Translations under genes and position numbers: made by a program
Assembly (NCBI RefSeq): GCF_020075495.1
Contig: NZ_JABYQT010000013.1
Location: 1 to 64,000, forward strand
Origin: Vreelandella aquamarina
GTDB lineage: Bacteria; Pseudomonadota; Gammaproteobacteria; Pseudomonadales; Halomonadaceae
DNA length: 64,000 bases
Direction: 5' to 3'
Shown: positions 18,388 to 27,411 of the stretch, one piece after another
How positions within the stretch are numbered: the stretch's first letter is position 1
How the letters are laid out: every line of letters begins with the position of its first letter
Notes under the pieces: model-generated
The model's database searches: none
Seen by the model: the letters and a program-made list of their open reading frames with translations, nothing else
Told to the model about the DNA's origin: nothing

Positions 18388-18759
18388 ATGTCGACTCACG
18401 CTTGTATCAAGGTATATTACGACGCGGTCTGCCCTAGCTGCCGCAGGGATCGTCGGCGTTACGCGCGCTGGGCTGGTGAGCGCGCGAGCGATATTCAGTG
18501 GTGTGATGTAAGCGAGCATCACGATGAACTACGGGCCAGGGGCGTGGCACCCGATGAGGCGCTCAAATCACTGCATCTAGCGCTGCCCGATGGGCGTCTT
18601 GTGCAAGGGATCGATGCTTATCGAGTGTTGATGGCGCGCGTGGCATTGCTGCGCCCGATCGCCTGGCTGATCGGGTTGCCACTGGTCAAGCCGGCGCTGC
18701 GGGCGCTTTACGATGGTTGGGTGAAACGGCGCTTGAAACAGCAGGGCCGTTGGTCTTGA
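18388..18759 (+). CDS. DCC family thiol-disulfide oxidoreductase-like protein (DUF393)
   Basis: A 123-residue protein beginning with the thioredoxin-like signature VYYDAVCPSCRRDRRRYARW; the CPSC pair is the putative redox centre. The C-terminal part GIDAYRVLMARVALLRPIAWLIGLP matches the family's hydrophobic tail. Its partner is unknown. The next gene, a lipoprotein, starts 32 bp downstream, so the two may be co-transcribed. Confidence 0.85.
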   Translation: MSTHACIKVYYDAVCPSCRRDRRRYARWAGERASDIQWCDVSEHHDELRARGVAPDEALKSLHLALPDGRLVQGIDAYRVLMARVALLRPIAWLIGLPLVKPALRALYDGWVKRRLKQQGRWS

Positions 18760-18791
18760 AAAAGTGCAAAGTGCATAGAGGGTATTGGAGC

Positions 18792-19337
18792 ATGACGACG
18801 CAGCAAGCAGTAAGGTATATGTTGATTGCAGGGTGCATGGCCCTGGCCGGCTGCGCAGGTCATCAGCCCGAACGTACACCGTCTGCCAGTACGGCTGAAC
18901 CGGCAGCGGCGCCTGCATCGGTCGCTACGCCAGCGGGTTACCCTACCACGGGGACGGCAACCGACTGGGTGCCGCCGCTTTATACAAGCCCTGAGGAGGA
19001 GGCTTATTACTACGTCAGCCGACTGGCAGATCGACGGTTCGTGTCAACCTACGGTGATCGTGCCAATCCGCGGATCTGGTATCTTGCTGCCGAGCGGCTG
19101 GGCGAGATTGGCATGCCCGCCGTCCCTCTGCTGTTTGCCCGCCTGGATACACAGGATGATTACGAACTGATGCTGGCGCTCTACGCGCTGCAGCTGGCTA
19201 CCCAGGACCCGCTGCTGATGGCACGAACCGGTGGGAATTACGTGCAGCTACCCAGCGTTCTGAACGCTTCGAACAATGCTGACAATGTGCAGGTTGCCCG
19301 TCAGTGGTGGCAGCAGTACGCAGGTTATCTGGATTAA
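18792..19337 (+). CDS. Predicted lipoprotein, hypothetical
   Basis: A 181-residue protein with a type II signal (MTTQQAVRYMLIAGCMALAGC, lipobox LAGC), then an Ala/Pro/Thr-rich linker of about 40 residues, then a folded domain with AEEAYYYVSRLADRRFVSTYG-like helices. ATG at 18792 has TTGGAG upstream. HEAT-like helical pairs are possible in the region WYLAAERLGEIGMPAVPLLFARL, since the Gly-Pro spacing is typical of such repeats. No function can be named. Confidence 0.75.
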   Translation: MTTQQAVRYMLIAGCMALAGCAGHQPERTPSASTAEPAAAPASVATPAGYPTTGTATDWVPPLYTSPEEEAYYYVSRLADRRFVSTYGDRANPRIWYLAAERLGEIGMPAVPLLFARLDTQDDYELMLALYALQLATQDPLLMARTGGNYVQLPSVLNASNNADNVQVARQWWQQYAGYLD

Positions 19338-19424
19338 TCTTTCCGGGCAGTATTGCTACGCTGTAGGGTGTCTTTACCAGACGTAGATATTTGACTTGTG
19401 ATTGGCTCAATCAAGGAGGCCTTT

Positions 19425-19901
19425 ATGGCATTTGCGCTCTCTTCCATGCAGGTAACCAGCACAGCATTTGGTCAGCTCGAGGCCATTCCTGCCCGTTACA
19501 CCGGTGAAGGTGATGACGTTTCCCCGCCGCTTGCCTGGCACGGCGTGCCCGAAGGCACCAAAGGCTTTGCCGTCATCTGTCATGATCCGGATGCACCGCT
19601 GGTCAAGGAGGGCCGCTACGGTTTCGTGCACTGGATGCTATACAACTTGCCAGGCGATATCACCGGCCTGGACGAGAATACGCCCATGGGTACGGCGGGC
19701 CGCAATGATTTCGACAAGCCGGGCTACGGCGGTCCCATGCCGCCGGAAGGTCACGGCAAGCACCTTTACTACTTTCTTGTGCTGGCGCTGGATCACCAGA
19801 CCTCACTCCCTGAAGGGCTGAGCGTGGCCGAGCTTCTCGAAGAGGTGGAGCCCCACTTGCTGGGTATTGACCGGTTGGTCGGCTTTTATCAGCGCAACTG
19901 A
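19425..19901 (+). CDS. YbhB/YbcL family PEBP-like protein
   Basis: A 158-residue protein of the phosphatidylethanolamine-binding (Raf kinase inhibitor-like) fold. The ligand-pocket motifs ISPPL-like (DDVSPPLAWHGVPEGTKGFAVICHDPDAP) and FVHWMLYNLP are present, followed by GYGGPMPPEGHGKHLYYFLVLALD. The bacterial role is not known. AAGGAGG lies five bases before the ATG at 19425. There is no signal peptide, so it is cytoplasmic. Confidence 0.92.
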   Translation: MAFALSSMQVTSTAFGQLEAIPARYTGEGDDVSPPLAWHGVPEGTKGFAVICHDPDAPLVKEGRYGFVHWMLYNLPGDITGLDENTPMGTAGRNDFDKPGYGGPMPPEGHGKHLYYFLVLALDHQTSLPEGLSVAELLEEVEPHLLGIDRLVGFYQRN

Positions 19902-19976
19902 AGCTCCCGGCGCTGGACATTTGGCGCAGGGCGTGTAGGCTCCATCGCTTTCCAATGACCTGCGATGGAGCCGTCC

Positions 19977-20318
19977 ATGAACGAACTGCCCAACTGTCCT
20001 GCCTGTACCTCCAGCTTTACCTACGATGATGGTCTGCAATACGTGTGCCCCGAGTGCGGTCATGAGTGGTCGAAAACGGCTGAAGCGGATGCATCGGATG
20101 AGGCTTTGAGCGTGCGTGATGCCAACGGCAACCCGCTATTCGACGGTGACAGCGTAACGGTCATCAAGGATCTGAAGGTCAAGGGCAGCTCGCTGGTGGT
20201 CAAGGTGGGTACCAAGGTGAAGAGTATCCGCCTGGTCGAAGGTGATCATGATATCGACTGCAAGATAGAGGGGATTGGCCCCATGAAGCTCAAATCCCAG
20301 TTCGTCAAGAAAGCGTGA
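19977..20318 (+). CDS. yjdM: YjdM (PhnA-type) zinc-ribbon protein
   Basis: A 113-residue protein nearly collinear with E. coli YjdM. The N-terminal zinc ribbon has CPAC and CPEC pairs (residues about 6-9 and 23-26). The C-terminal domain holds [27 protein letters not shown] and [16 protein letters not shown]. The old name PhnA does not refer to phosphonoacetate hydrolase. ATG at 19977 is preferred over ATG at 19965 because GGAG lies six bases before it. An intrinsic terminator follows. Confidence 0.93.
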   Translation: MNELPNCPACTSSFTYDDGLQYVCPECGHEWSKTAEADASDEALSVRDANGNPLFDGDSVTVIKDLKVKGSSLVVKVGTKVKSIRLVEGDHDIDCKIEGIGPMKLKSQFVKKA

Positions 20319-20342
20319 AACCGGCAGATACTGCCCGTTCAC

Positions 20343-20371
20343 AGCCTGTCCCGAAAGGACAGGCTTTTTTT
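20343..20371 (+). terminator. yjdM terminator
   Basis: A 9-bp stem (AGCCTGTCC / GGACAGGCT) with a 5-nt loop and a run of seven T lies 25 bp after the yjdM stop codon. Confidence 0.94.
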
Positions 20372-20399
20372 ATGCGAGCAAGCCAATAAAAGTTTTAAA

Positions 20400-20414
20400 T
20401 GATAATGATTGGCA
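20400..20414. promoter_or_regulatory. Fur box-like site upstream of the suf operon
   Basis: TGATAATGATTGGCA matches the 7-1-7 Fur consensus TGATAAT-N-ATTATCA at 12 of 14 symmetric positions. It sits 154 bp upstream of the regulator gene that opens the suf operon, consistent with induction of SUF in iron limitation as known in other gammaproteobacteria. Confidence 0.6.
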
Positions 20415-20497
20415 TTTTTGATGGTATCTGCGTCGAACGTGCGCGGATCGAGGGCGATTTGCCAATGATTTCGCGAAAGGGCTTCACATCGATTTTA

Positions 20498-20522
20498 TAC
20501 AGGACTAAAATGGTACCCAATT
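20498..20522. promoter_or_regulatory. IscR type I-like operator before the suf regulator
   Basis: The core GACTAAAAT followed by GGTA matches the left half and centre of the type I IscR consensus (GACT-RWWWY-AGTC) with mismatches in the right half. It lies 46 bp before the start of an Rrf2-family regulator, where autoregulation is expected. Imperfect; binding is inferred. Confidence 0.4.
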
Positions 20523-20567
20523 GATACGCACGCCAGCACGATGATTGACTGGCCAAGGGGGGTCCAT

Positions 20568-21032
20568 ATGCTCAAGCTTTCCCGGCTGACAGATTACGCC
20601 GCTGTCGTGATGGCCCAGATCGCCCGTCATCCGCAGGCTTCACATGCTGCCGCGGATTTGGCTGAAACCGTGCAGTTGCCGCATCCAACGGTCAGCAAGA
20701 CGCTCAAGATGCTGGTCAAGGCAGGTCTTTTAACCTCCCAGCGCGGCGCACAGGGTGGCTACCGGCTCGCTCGGTCGGCCTCGCAGATTACCGCTGCCGA
20801 TATCATTTCGGCCATTGAAGGCCCGGTGGCGATGACCGAATGCAGTCAGGCCCAGGGGGAGTGCGAGCTGGCGGCCACTTGCGGCGTGGCAGACAACTGG
20901 CAGCGTGTATCGCTTGCCATCCGCACGCTGCTGGAGAGCGTGACCCTGGCCCATCTGGCCGCGTCTACGCCGATCAAGCTGCCCGTGCAACTGCCGATCC
21001 AATCTATCAGCCTGTCGGCGGTGTCAGCGTAA
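20568..21032 (+). CDS. SUF system Fe-S cluster assembly regulator (Rrf2 family)
   Basis: A 154-residue Rrf2-type winged-helix regulator related to IscR. The DNA-binding domain is MLKLSRLTDYAAVVMAQIAR through LPHPTVSKTLKMLVKAGLL, with the wing SQRGAQGGYRLAR. Cys92, Cys99 and Cys105 are the likely Fe-S ligands that make DNA binding depend on cluster status. ATG at 20568 has AAGGGGGG upstream. It is the first gene of the suf operon, 73 bp before sufB, and probably represses or tunes it in response to Fe-S supply. Confidence 0.92.
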   Translation: MLKLSRLTDYAAVVMAQIARHPQASHAAADLAETVQLPHPTVSKTLKMLVKAGLLTSQRGAQGGYRLARSASQITAADIISAIEGPVAMTECSQAQGECELAATCGVADNWQRVSLAIRTLLESVTLAHLAASTPIKLPVQLPIQSISLSAVSA

Positions 21033-21105
21033 AACCGGATGACCAGGCAATTTATCCCTATTGACGGCGAGAGTACTCGCCACCAACTGCCCGGAGGGTA
21101 ACACC

Positions 21106-22548
21106 ATGGCAAGCGAAGAAATGGAACAGTTGGTTCGTCGCGAATACAAAGATGGTTTCGTAACCGACATTGAAAGCGACACCCTTCCACCCGGTCTGGA
21201 CGAGAATACCATTGCGTTCATTTCCAAAAAGAAGGGCGAGCCGGAATGGATGCTTGAATGGCGTCTCGACGCCTACCGCCAGTGGCTGAAGATGAAAGAG
21301 CCTTCCTGGGCGCATCTTGACTATCCGCCGATCGATTATCAGGAAATCTCCTACTACAGTGCTCCAAAGCGTCCTGAAGACCGTCCGCAAAGCCTGGATG
21401 AAGTGGACCCCAAGCTGCTGGAAACCTACGAAAAACTGGGTATTCCGCTGCACGAGCGTGCAGCGCTTGCCGGGGTTGCCGTGGATGCGGTATTCGACTC
21501 GGTATCCGTGGCCACCACGTTCAAGAAGGAGCTTGCCGAGGCGGGCGTCATCTTCTGCTCCATTTCCGAGGCAATTCGCGATTACCCGGAGCTGATCAAG
21601 CAGTATCTAGGGACCGTGGTACCGGTAGCGGATAACTATTTCGCCGCCCTCAACTCGGCGGTCTTTACCGACGGCTCCTTCGTATTCGTACCTGAAGGCG
21701 TTACCTGCCCGATGGAGCTGTCCACCTATTTTCGTATCAACGCTGCCAATACCGGACAGTTCGAGCGTACCTTGATCGTGTGCGAAAGCCGCGCCCAGGT
21801 TTCCTATCTCGAGGGCTGCACCGCGCCCATGCGCGATGAAAACCAGCTGCACGCCGCCGTTGTCGAGCTGGTAGCGCTGGACGATGCCTATATCAAGTAC
21901 TCCACCGTTCAGAACTGGTACCCCGGTGATGAAGAGGGCAAGGGTGGTATCTACAACTTTGTGACCAAGCGTGGCGACTGCCGCGGCGAGCGTTCGCGCA
22001 TCAGCTGGACCCAGGTGGAAACCGGCTCGGCGATCACCTGGAAGTACCCCTCCTGCGTACTGCGCGGCAAGGACAGCATCGGCGAGTTCTACTCCGTTGC
22101 CGTTACCAACGGCCGCCAGCAGGCGGATACCGGCACGAAGATGATCCATATCGGTGAAGGCACGCGCTCTTATATCGTGGCAAAAGGGATTTCGGCGGGT
22201 AAAAGCGACCAGTCCTACCGCGGTCTGGTCAAGATTGGCCCGCGTGCCAAGGGCGCGCGTAACTTTACCCAGTGCGACTCGCTGCTGATTGGCGACACCT
22301 GTGGCGCGCATACCTTTCCTTATCAGGAGATCGGCAACAGCACGGCGACCATCGAGCACGAGGCAACCACCTCGAAGATCGGTGAAGATCAGCTGTTCTA
22401 CTGCCGCAGCCGGGGGATCAGCGAGGAAGACGCCGTCAGCATGATCGTCAACGGCTTCTGCAAGGATGTCTTCCAGGAGCTGCCCATGGAGTTTGCGGTC
22501 GAGGCCGAAGCACTGCTGAATGTGACGCTTGAAGGCGCGGTGGGTTAA
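21106..22548 (+). CDS. sufB: Fe-S cluster assembly scaffold SufB
   Basis: SufB is the scaffold subunit of the SufBCD complex on which Fe-S clusters are built. The protein is 480 residues, as usual. Conserved parts include [43 protein letters not shown] and [10 protein letters not shown] segments with Cys, and the C-terminal [39 protein letters not shown] precedes ATG at 21106. A small hairpin with two T runs begins at its stop codon (see 22543). Confidence 0.97.
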   Translation: MASEEMEQLVRREYKDGFVTDIESDTLPPGLDENTIAFISKKKGEPEWMLEWRLDAYRQWLKMKEPSWAHLDYPPIDYQEISYYSAPKRPEDRPQSLDEVDPKLLETYEKLGIPLHERAALAGVAVDAVFDSVSVATTFKKELAEAGVIFCSISEAIRDYPELIKQYLGTVVPVADNYFAALNSAVFTDGSFVFVPEGVTCPMELSTYFRINAANTGQFERTLIVCESRAQVSYLEGCTAPMRDENQLHAAVVELVALDDAYIKYSTVQNWYPGDEEGKGGIYNFVTKRGDCRGERSRISWTQVETGSAITWKYPSCVLRGKDSIGEFYSVAVTNGRQQADTGTKMIHIGEGTRSYIVAKGISAGKSDQSYRGLVKIGPRAKGARNFTQCDSLLIGDTCGAHTFPYQEIGNSTATIEHEATTSKIGEDQLFYCRSRGISEEDAVSMIVNGFCKDVFQELPMEFAVEAEALLNVTLEGAVG

Positions 22549-22584
22549 GCGTTTAACCGGTTTTTACAACAGGTTTTTACAACA
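22543..22584 (+). promoter_or_regulatory. Possible attenuator and 13-bp tandem repeat between sufB and sufC
   Basis: A stem GGTTAA / TTAACC with a 4-nt loop (22543-22558) overlaps the sufB stop codon and is followed by GGTTTTT. The 13-mer GGTTTTTACAACA is then present twice in tandem (22559-22571, 22572-22584). The hairpin plus T run looks like a weak intrinsic terminator that could set the SufB to SufCD ratio. The stem is only 6 bp and AT-rich, so it may be inefficient. Confidence 0.45.
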
Positions 22585-22638
22585 CTACTTTGATTAGCGT
22601 CGCACCAGCGACTCGCCAGAATTGGAAGGTTGATAACT

Positions 22639-23388
22639 ATGCTGCAAGTTACTGATTTACATGTCACCGTTGAAGACAAAGAGATTCTCAAGGGTCTGAC
22701 CCTGACCATCAATGCCGGTGAAGTACACGCCATCATGGGCCCCAACGGCGCGGGTAAATCGACCCTGTCAGCGGTGATTGCCGGCAAGGATGGCTACGAA
22801 GTCACCCAGGGCAGCATCACGTTCGAAGGCCAGGATGTACTGGAAATGGAGATCGAGGAGCGCGCCCAGGCGGGCCTGCTGCTGGGTTTCCAGTACCCGG
22901 TCGAAATCCCGGGCGTCAAGAACATCTATCTGCTGAAATCCGCGCTTAACGCTCAGCGCAAGGCCCAGGGCCTTGACGACATACCGGCGCCGGATTTCAT
23001 GAAGCTGGTGAAAGAGAAGCTTGGTTTCATGAAGATGGACGCCAGCTTTTTGCAGCGTGCCGTCAACGAAGGCTTCTCCGGTGGTGAAAAGAAGCGCAAC
23101 GAGATCCTGCAGATGCTGGTACTCCAGCCCAAGCTCGCCATGCTCGACGAAATCGATTCCGGCCTGGATATCGACGCCATGAAGGTCGTGGCCGATGGCG
23201 TCAACAGTCTGCGCGCTGAAGAGCGGGCGATTCTGCTGGTCACCCACTACCAGCGTCTGCTCGATTACATCGTGCCGGACAAGGTGCACGTTCTGGTAGA
23301 CGGTCGCATCGTCAAGACCGGTGACGCCGAGCTTGCCAAACAGCTAGAGGCCAACGGATACGAAGGTATCGAGGAGTCCGCGGCATGA
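22639..23388 (+). CDS. sufC: Fe-S cluster assembly ATPase SufC
   Basis: SufC is the ABC-type ATPase of the SufBCD complex. It is 249 residues with Walker A GPNGAGKST at residues 34-42, the signature FSGGEKKRNEILQM, and Walker B followed by LDEIDSGLDIDAMK. ATG at 22639 is preferred to a TTG nine bases earlier because GGAAGG would abut that TTG. The end overlaps sufD by four bases (ATGA), so SufC and SufD are translationally coupled. Confidence 0.97.
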   Translation: MLQVTDLHVTVEDKEILKGLTLTINAGEVHAIMGPNGAGKSTLSAVIAGKDGYEVTQGSITFEGQDVLEMEIEERAQAGLLLGFQYPVEIPGVKNIYLLKSALNAQRKAQGLDDIPAPDFMKLVKEKLGFMKMDASFLQRAVNEGFSGGEKKRNEILQMLVLQPKLAMLDEIDSGLDIDAMKVVADGVNSLRAEERAILLVTHYQRLLDYIVPDKVHVLVDGRIVKTGDAELAKQLEANGYEGIEESAA

Positions 23389-24728
23389 GTGATACGCAAA
23401 CCTTTCTGGACACGCTGAAAACGCGCAGCCAGCAGCGTGAAACGGAGCCTTCATGGATCGCGGCACGCCGCCAGGCGGGCGCTGCGCGCTTTGAAGCGCT
23501 CGGGTTTCCGACCCGTCGCGATGAAGAGTGGAAATACACCGACGTGCGCAGCATCGCCCAGGGCAACTTCGCCCTGACCGACAATGCGGATTTTTCGCCG
23601 GCCCAGGCCGCCGCGCTGACGCTGCCCCTCGATGCCTACCGGCTGACGTTCGTGGATGGCGTCTATGCACCGGCGCTCTCGGATCTTGACGCGCTGCCTG
23701 ACACTGTGCACGTGCTGCCGCTCTCCAAGGCGCTGAGCGAAAACCACGAAGCGGTCGGCGGCCCGCTGGGGCGTTTGACGGGGGTGGATTTCTCTCCTTT
23801 CGCGGCGCTCAACACCGCGTTTATGGAAGAGGGTGCCGTGGTGCGTATCGCCCCCGGTGCGGTGATCGAAAAGCCCATCCTGCTGCAGTTCCTCTCCCGG
23901 GCCAACGCCACGGCGGTGATGAGCCATCCGCGTATTCTTGTCGAGGCAGGCGGGCGCAGTGAAGCGACCCTGATCGAGCACTACTGCGGCGATCTGGAGG
24001 CAGCCAACTTCACCAATGTCGTCGGCGAGTTCATGCTGGACCGTGGCGCCATTCTGAATCACTACAAGCTGCAGGAAGCGCCGCTCAATGACATGCACGT
24101 GGCCAGCATGCATGTCGAGCAGGGCCGCGACACGCGCTACACCTCCTATAACCTGAATCTGGGCGGTGCGCTGGTGCGCAATGACCTGATCAGTGACCTG
24201 AACGGGCAGGGCGCCGAAACCAACTTCTTCGGTCTGTTCTTCGGTCAGGGTCGCCAGCACGTGGATAACCACACCAAGGTCAACCACAATGCGCCGCTGA
24301 CGTTCTCCAACGAGAACTACAAGGGCATTCTGGATGACCGCGCTCACGGCGTCTTCAACGGCAAGGTGTACGTCAAGCGCGACAGCCAGAAGATCGAAGG
24401 CTTCCAGAGCAACCAGAACCTGCTGCTCTCGGATCGCGCTCAGATCGATGCCAAGCCTGAACTCGAGATCTATGCCGATGACGTGAAGTGTTCTCACGGC
24501 ACCACTACCGGCCAACTGGATGAAGAGGCGATCTACGCGCTGCGTACTCGCGGCATTGATGAGGCGACCGCGCGTGGGCTTCTGACCCTGGCGTTTGCCG
24601 GCGAAGTGCTGGAGAAGGTGACGCTGGACGCCGTGGCCGAGCGGGTAGAGCTTGCCGTTGCCGGCAAGCTGCCCGAGCGTTTCAATCTGGCCGGGCTGGT
24701 GGAAACCGCCGTCGCGCTTAACGACTAG
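23385..24728 (+). CDS. sufD: Fe-S cluster assembly protein SufD
   Basis: SufD is the SufB-like subunit of the SufBC2D complex and is needed for iron entry. It has 447 residues; typical parts are FPTRRDEEWKYTDVRSI near residue 45, and the C-terminal beta-helix and core with HVDNHTKVNHNAP, KGILDDRAHGVFNGKVYV, QSNQNLLLSD and ADDVKCSHGTTTGQLDEEAIYALRTRGI. ATG at 23385 overlaps the sufC stop. sufS follows after 25 bp. Confidence 0.97.
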   Translation: MSDTQTFLDTLKTRSQQRETEPSWIAARRQAGAARFEALGFPTRRDEEWKYTDVRSIAQGNFALTDNADFSPAQAAALTLPLDAYRLTFVDGVYAPALSDLDALPDTVHVLPLSKALSENHEAVGGPLGRLTGVDFSPFAALNTAFMEEGAVVRIAPGAVIEKPILLQFLSRANATAVMSHPRILVEAGGRSEATLIEHYCGDLEAANFTNVVGEFMLDRGAILNHYKLQEAPLNDMHVASMHVEQGRDTRYTSYNLNLGGALVRNDLISDLNGQGAETNFFGLFFGQGRQHVDNHTKVNHNAPLTFSNENYKGILDDRAHGVFNGKVYVKRDSQKIEGFQSNQNLLLSDRAQIDAKPELEIYADDVKCSHGTTTGQLDEEAIYALRTRGIDEATARGLLTLAFAGEVLEKVTLDAVAERVELAVAGKLPERFNLAGLVETAVALND

Positions 24729-24753
24729 GCCTTTGCCTGTAAAGGAGTGAATC

Positions 24754-26019
24754 ATGCCCTCGACTGTCCTTGAAAAGGCCAACGCGTTTGCCCAGGCGCC
24801 CTATGACGTGCTGGCGCTGCGTCAGGATTTCCCGATCCTTGATCGGGAGGTCCACGGCAAGCCGCTTGTCTATCTGGACAATGCGGCGACCAGCCAGACC
24901 CCGCGGCAGGTGATCGAGGTCTTCAACGCTTACTACTCGCGCTGCAACGCCAATATCCACCGGGGGCTGCATACGCTGGCTGATGAAGCAACGGCGGCCT
25001 TCGAGGGCACGCGTCACAAGGTCAAGGCATTTCTCAACGCAGAGGATGCACGACAGATCATCTTCACCCGCGGTACTACCGAGGCCATCAATCTGGTCGC
25101 CCAGACCTGGGGACGTACCCACCTGGGCGCGGGCGATGAAGTGCTGATTTCAATGCTCGAGCACCATTCCAACATCGTGCCCTGGCAGTTGCTGGCCGCC
25201 GAACGTGGGTTCAGCATCAAGGTCATTCCGGTAGACGAGCACGGTGCGCTGGATATGCAGGCCTACCGTGAGCTGCTAAACGAGCGCACCAGACTGGTGG
25301 CCGTGAACCATGTTTCCAACGCCTTGGGTACCATCAACCCGGTAAAAGAGATGGCGGCGTTGGCGCATCAGCAAGGTGCCTTGATATTGGTAGACGGAGC
25401 GCAGGCCACGCCACACCAGGCGGTAGATGTACAGGCCATCGATGCTGACTTCTACGCCTTTTCGGGGCACAAGGTTTACGGACCCACCGGCGTTGGCGCG
25501 CTCTACGGCAAGAAGGCGCTGCTAGAGGCCATGCCACCCTGGCAAGGCGGTGGTGAGATGATCAAGACCGTCTCGTTCGATGCGGGCACCACCTTTGCGG
25601 GCATCCCGCACAAGTTTGAAGCGGGTACGCCGGCAATCGCCGAAGTAGTCGCCCTGGGGCGCGCCCTTGAATGGTTGCAAGAGGTAGGCGTGGGCGCGAT
25701 TGGGCAGTGGGAAAACGTGCTGCTTGAGCATGCCACGCATGCGGTCTCGTCCATTGATGGCTTGCGCATTCTGGGAACGGCGCCTGACAAGGCGGGGGTA
25801 CTCTCGTTTGTGGTGGAGGGCGCGCATTCCCAGGATATCGGCTTGCTGATCGACCAGCTGGGTGTGGCGATTCGCACCGGCCATCACTGCGCTCAGCCGC
25901 TGCTGCATCATTTTGGTGTGGATGCCACGTGTCGTGCGTCATTTGCCGCGTATAATACCCTTGATGAGGTGGATACCTTCGTGGAAGCTCTCAATCGGGT
26001 CATTGGTATGGTGCGTTAA
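24754..26019 (+). CDS. sufS: Cysteine desulfurase SufS
   Basis: SufS takes sulfur from L-cysteine using pyridoxal phosphate and forms a persulfide for Fe-S assembly. In the 421-residue protein Lys240 of SGHKVYGPTG is the PLP lysine and Cys379 of RTGHHCAQP carries the persulfide; LEHHSNIVPW holds the PLP-stacking histidine. The short Cys loop places it in group II desulfurases, which normally need a partner such as SufE or SufU; none is encoded in this operon. AAGGAG precedes ATG. Confidence 0.96.
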   Translation: MPSTVLEKANAFAQAPYDVLALRQDFPILDREVHGKPLVYLDNAATSQTPRQVIEVFNAYYSRCNANIHRGLHTLADEATAAFEGTRHKVKAFLNAEDARQIIFTRGTTEAINLVAQTWGRTHLGAGDEVLISMLEHHSNIVPWQLLAAERGFSIKVIPVDEHGALDMQAYRELLNERTRLVAVNHVSNALGTINPVKEMAALAHQQGALILVDGAQATPHQAVDVQAIDADFYAFSGHKVYGPTGVGALYGKKALLEAMPPWQGGGEMIKTVSFDAGTTFAGIPHKFEAGTPAIAEVVALGRALEWLQEVGVGAIGQWENVLLEHATHAVSSIDGLRILGTAPDKAGVLSFVVEGAHSQDIGLLIDQLGVAIRTGHHCAQPLLHHFGVDATCRASFAAYNTLDEVDTFVEALNRVIGMVR

Positions 26020-26027
26020 GGAATCCT

Positions 26028-26597
26028 ATGAATATCGAGCAAGTCGCAAGCCTTGAGCGAGGACAGAAACTGCCGCTTCAGCGTGATGTCGAGGCGATTG
26101 CGATTCCGTTTGGCAAGACGGAAACCCTGGCCGAAGATAGCGTGGTCAGCGTTATGCAGGCGAAGGGCAGCTCGGTCAGCGTTGGTCATGAAGGGCGTCT
26201 GTACCTGGTGGAAGGGCGCAACCTGGACGCGCTGGGCCTTGAATCGCTGCCGCGCCCGACCCTGCATGAGGACGCCAGCGAAGAAGAGATCGAGCAGTTC
26301 GTGTGGGATCAGTTGCGCACCTGCTTCGACCCGGAAATTCCGGTCAACATCGTGGACCTTGGGCTGGTGTATGGCTGCCGGATCGAGCGTCTGATCAGCG
26401 GTGAGCGCATGGTTACCATTCGCATGACCCTGACAGCCCCGGGCTGCGGCATGGGGGATGTGATCGCCGCTGATGCCCGCAACAAGATTCTGGGGGCGCC
26501 GCAGATCAATAAGGTACATACCGAAATCGTCTTCAGTCCTCCCTGGAGTCGTGACATGATGAGCGATGAGGCAAAACTTGAGCTTGGCATGTTCTAA
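26028..26597 (+). CDS. sufT: Putative Fe-S cluster assembly factor SufT
   Basis: A 189-residue protein with a MIP18/DUF59 domain in its C-terminal half: LRTCFDPEIPVNIVDLGLVYGC, then TLTAPGCGMGDVIAADA, with the conserved cysteine in PGCGMG. The N-terminal 80 residues are the extension typical of SufT. Such proteins take part in Fe-S protein maturation under high demand. It starts 8 bp after sufS, so it is the last gene of the suf operon. Confidence 0.92.
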   Translation: MNIEQVASLERGQKLPLQRDVEAIAIPFGKTETLAEDSVVSVMQAKGSSVSVGHEGRLYLVEGRNLDALGLESLPRPTLHEDASEEEIEQFVWDQLRTCFDPEIPVNIVDLGLVYGCRIERLISGERMVTIRMTLTAPGCGMGDVIAADARNKILGAPQINKVHTEIVFSPPWSRDMMSDEAKLELGMF

Positions 26598-26615
26598 GCG
26601 CCATTGGGCTGCAAG

Positions 26616-27407
26616 ATGCACAACGTGCTGTTGATCTGGGCAAGGCGTCTGTTGATGTCGCTAGGAGCGTTACTGCTGCTGGCGGCATTGCTGTTTTTGG
26701 CCGGTAATTTATGGGTATTGGCGACCACGGCGCGCTATATCGACAAGCAGGTGCTTGAGTGCCGGCCAGCCGATGTGGGCATCGTGTTCGGTACCTCGCA
26801 CTGGACACGCAGCGGGCTGCGTAACCCGCATTTTCACGCGCGCATGCGCACCTCCGCCTCGCTGATTGCCGAATCGCGCGTATCGCATCTGCTTCTTTCC
26901 GGGGATAACCGGACTCAGGCCTATAACGAGCCCCGTGCCATGTGGCGCGACCTGCACCGGCGCGGTGTGCCCGCCCAGAAACTCACCATGGATTTCGCCG
27001 GGTTCAGTACCTACGACACCCTGGTGCGAGCTCGCGACGTGTTTCAACTCGAAAAAGCGCTTTTAGTGACTCAGAGCTGGCATCTACCGCGCGCCGTCTT
27101 TATCGGCCGTGCCCTGGGCATGGAGGTAACCGGATGTGTAGCGGAAGATAAGCCCGCAGCAGGAGAATGGCGCTTGAGAATGCGCGAATGGGCTGCTCGG
27201 GTGGCAACGCTCGGCGATATCTACGTCTGGTCCCGAAAACCTTATTTTCTGGGCCCGGCCGAGCCGATCGAGCTTGACAAGGTGCTGGAGGATGCCGAGC
27301 CGGCCGTCATGCCGACGCTATACCCTCTCCCTGCAGGGGAACTCGAGGTGCATGAGTCCATGGTAGATGAACGCGAGCAAAGCGAGCCCGGAACAGGCAG
27401 CCCCTGA
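26616..27407 (+). CDS. SanA/YdcF-like (DUF218) membrane protein
   Basis: A 263-residue protein with one N-terminal membrane helix (residues about 7-30) and a periplasmic DUF218 domain. GIVFGTSHWTRSGLRNPHFHARM, HLLLSGDNRTQAYNEPRAM, AGFSTYDTLVRARDVF and LLVTQSWHLPRAVFIGRALGMEV follow the SanA pattern. SanA affects envelope permeability to vancomycin and detergent. The start at ATG 26616 has a weak ribosome site. It is 18 bp after sufT and may be cotranscribed. It converges on the gene at 27412. Confidence 0.86.
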   Translation: MHNVLLIWARRLLMSLGALLLLAALLFLAGNLWVLATTARYIDKQVLECRPADVGIVFGTSHWTRSGLRNPHFHARMRTSASLIAESRVSHLLLSGDNRTQAYNEPRAMWRDLHRRGVPAQKLTMDFAGFSTYDTLVRARDVFQLEKALLVTQSWHLPRAVFIGRALGMEVTGCVAEDKPAAGEWRLRMREWAARVATLGDIYVWSRKPYFLGPAEPIELDKVLEDAEPAVMPTLYPLPAGELEVHESMVDEREQSEPGTGSP

Positions 27408-27411
27408 GCCA

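Noticed and set aside
23451-24782. A long open frame on the minus strand opposite sufD (also 34032-35390 opposite putA and 15686-16717 opposite fadB)
   Set aside because: Shadows in GC-rich coding DNA; the encoded peptides are His/Arg/Gln-rich with no known motifs, and the sense genes are unmistakable.
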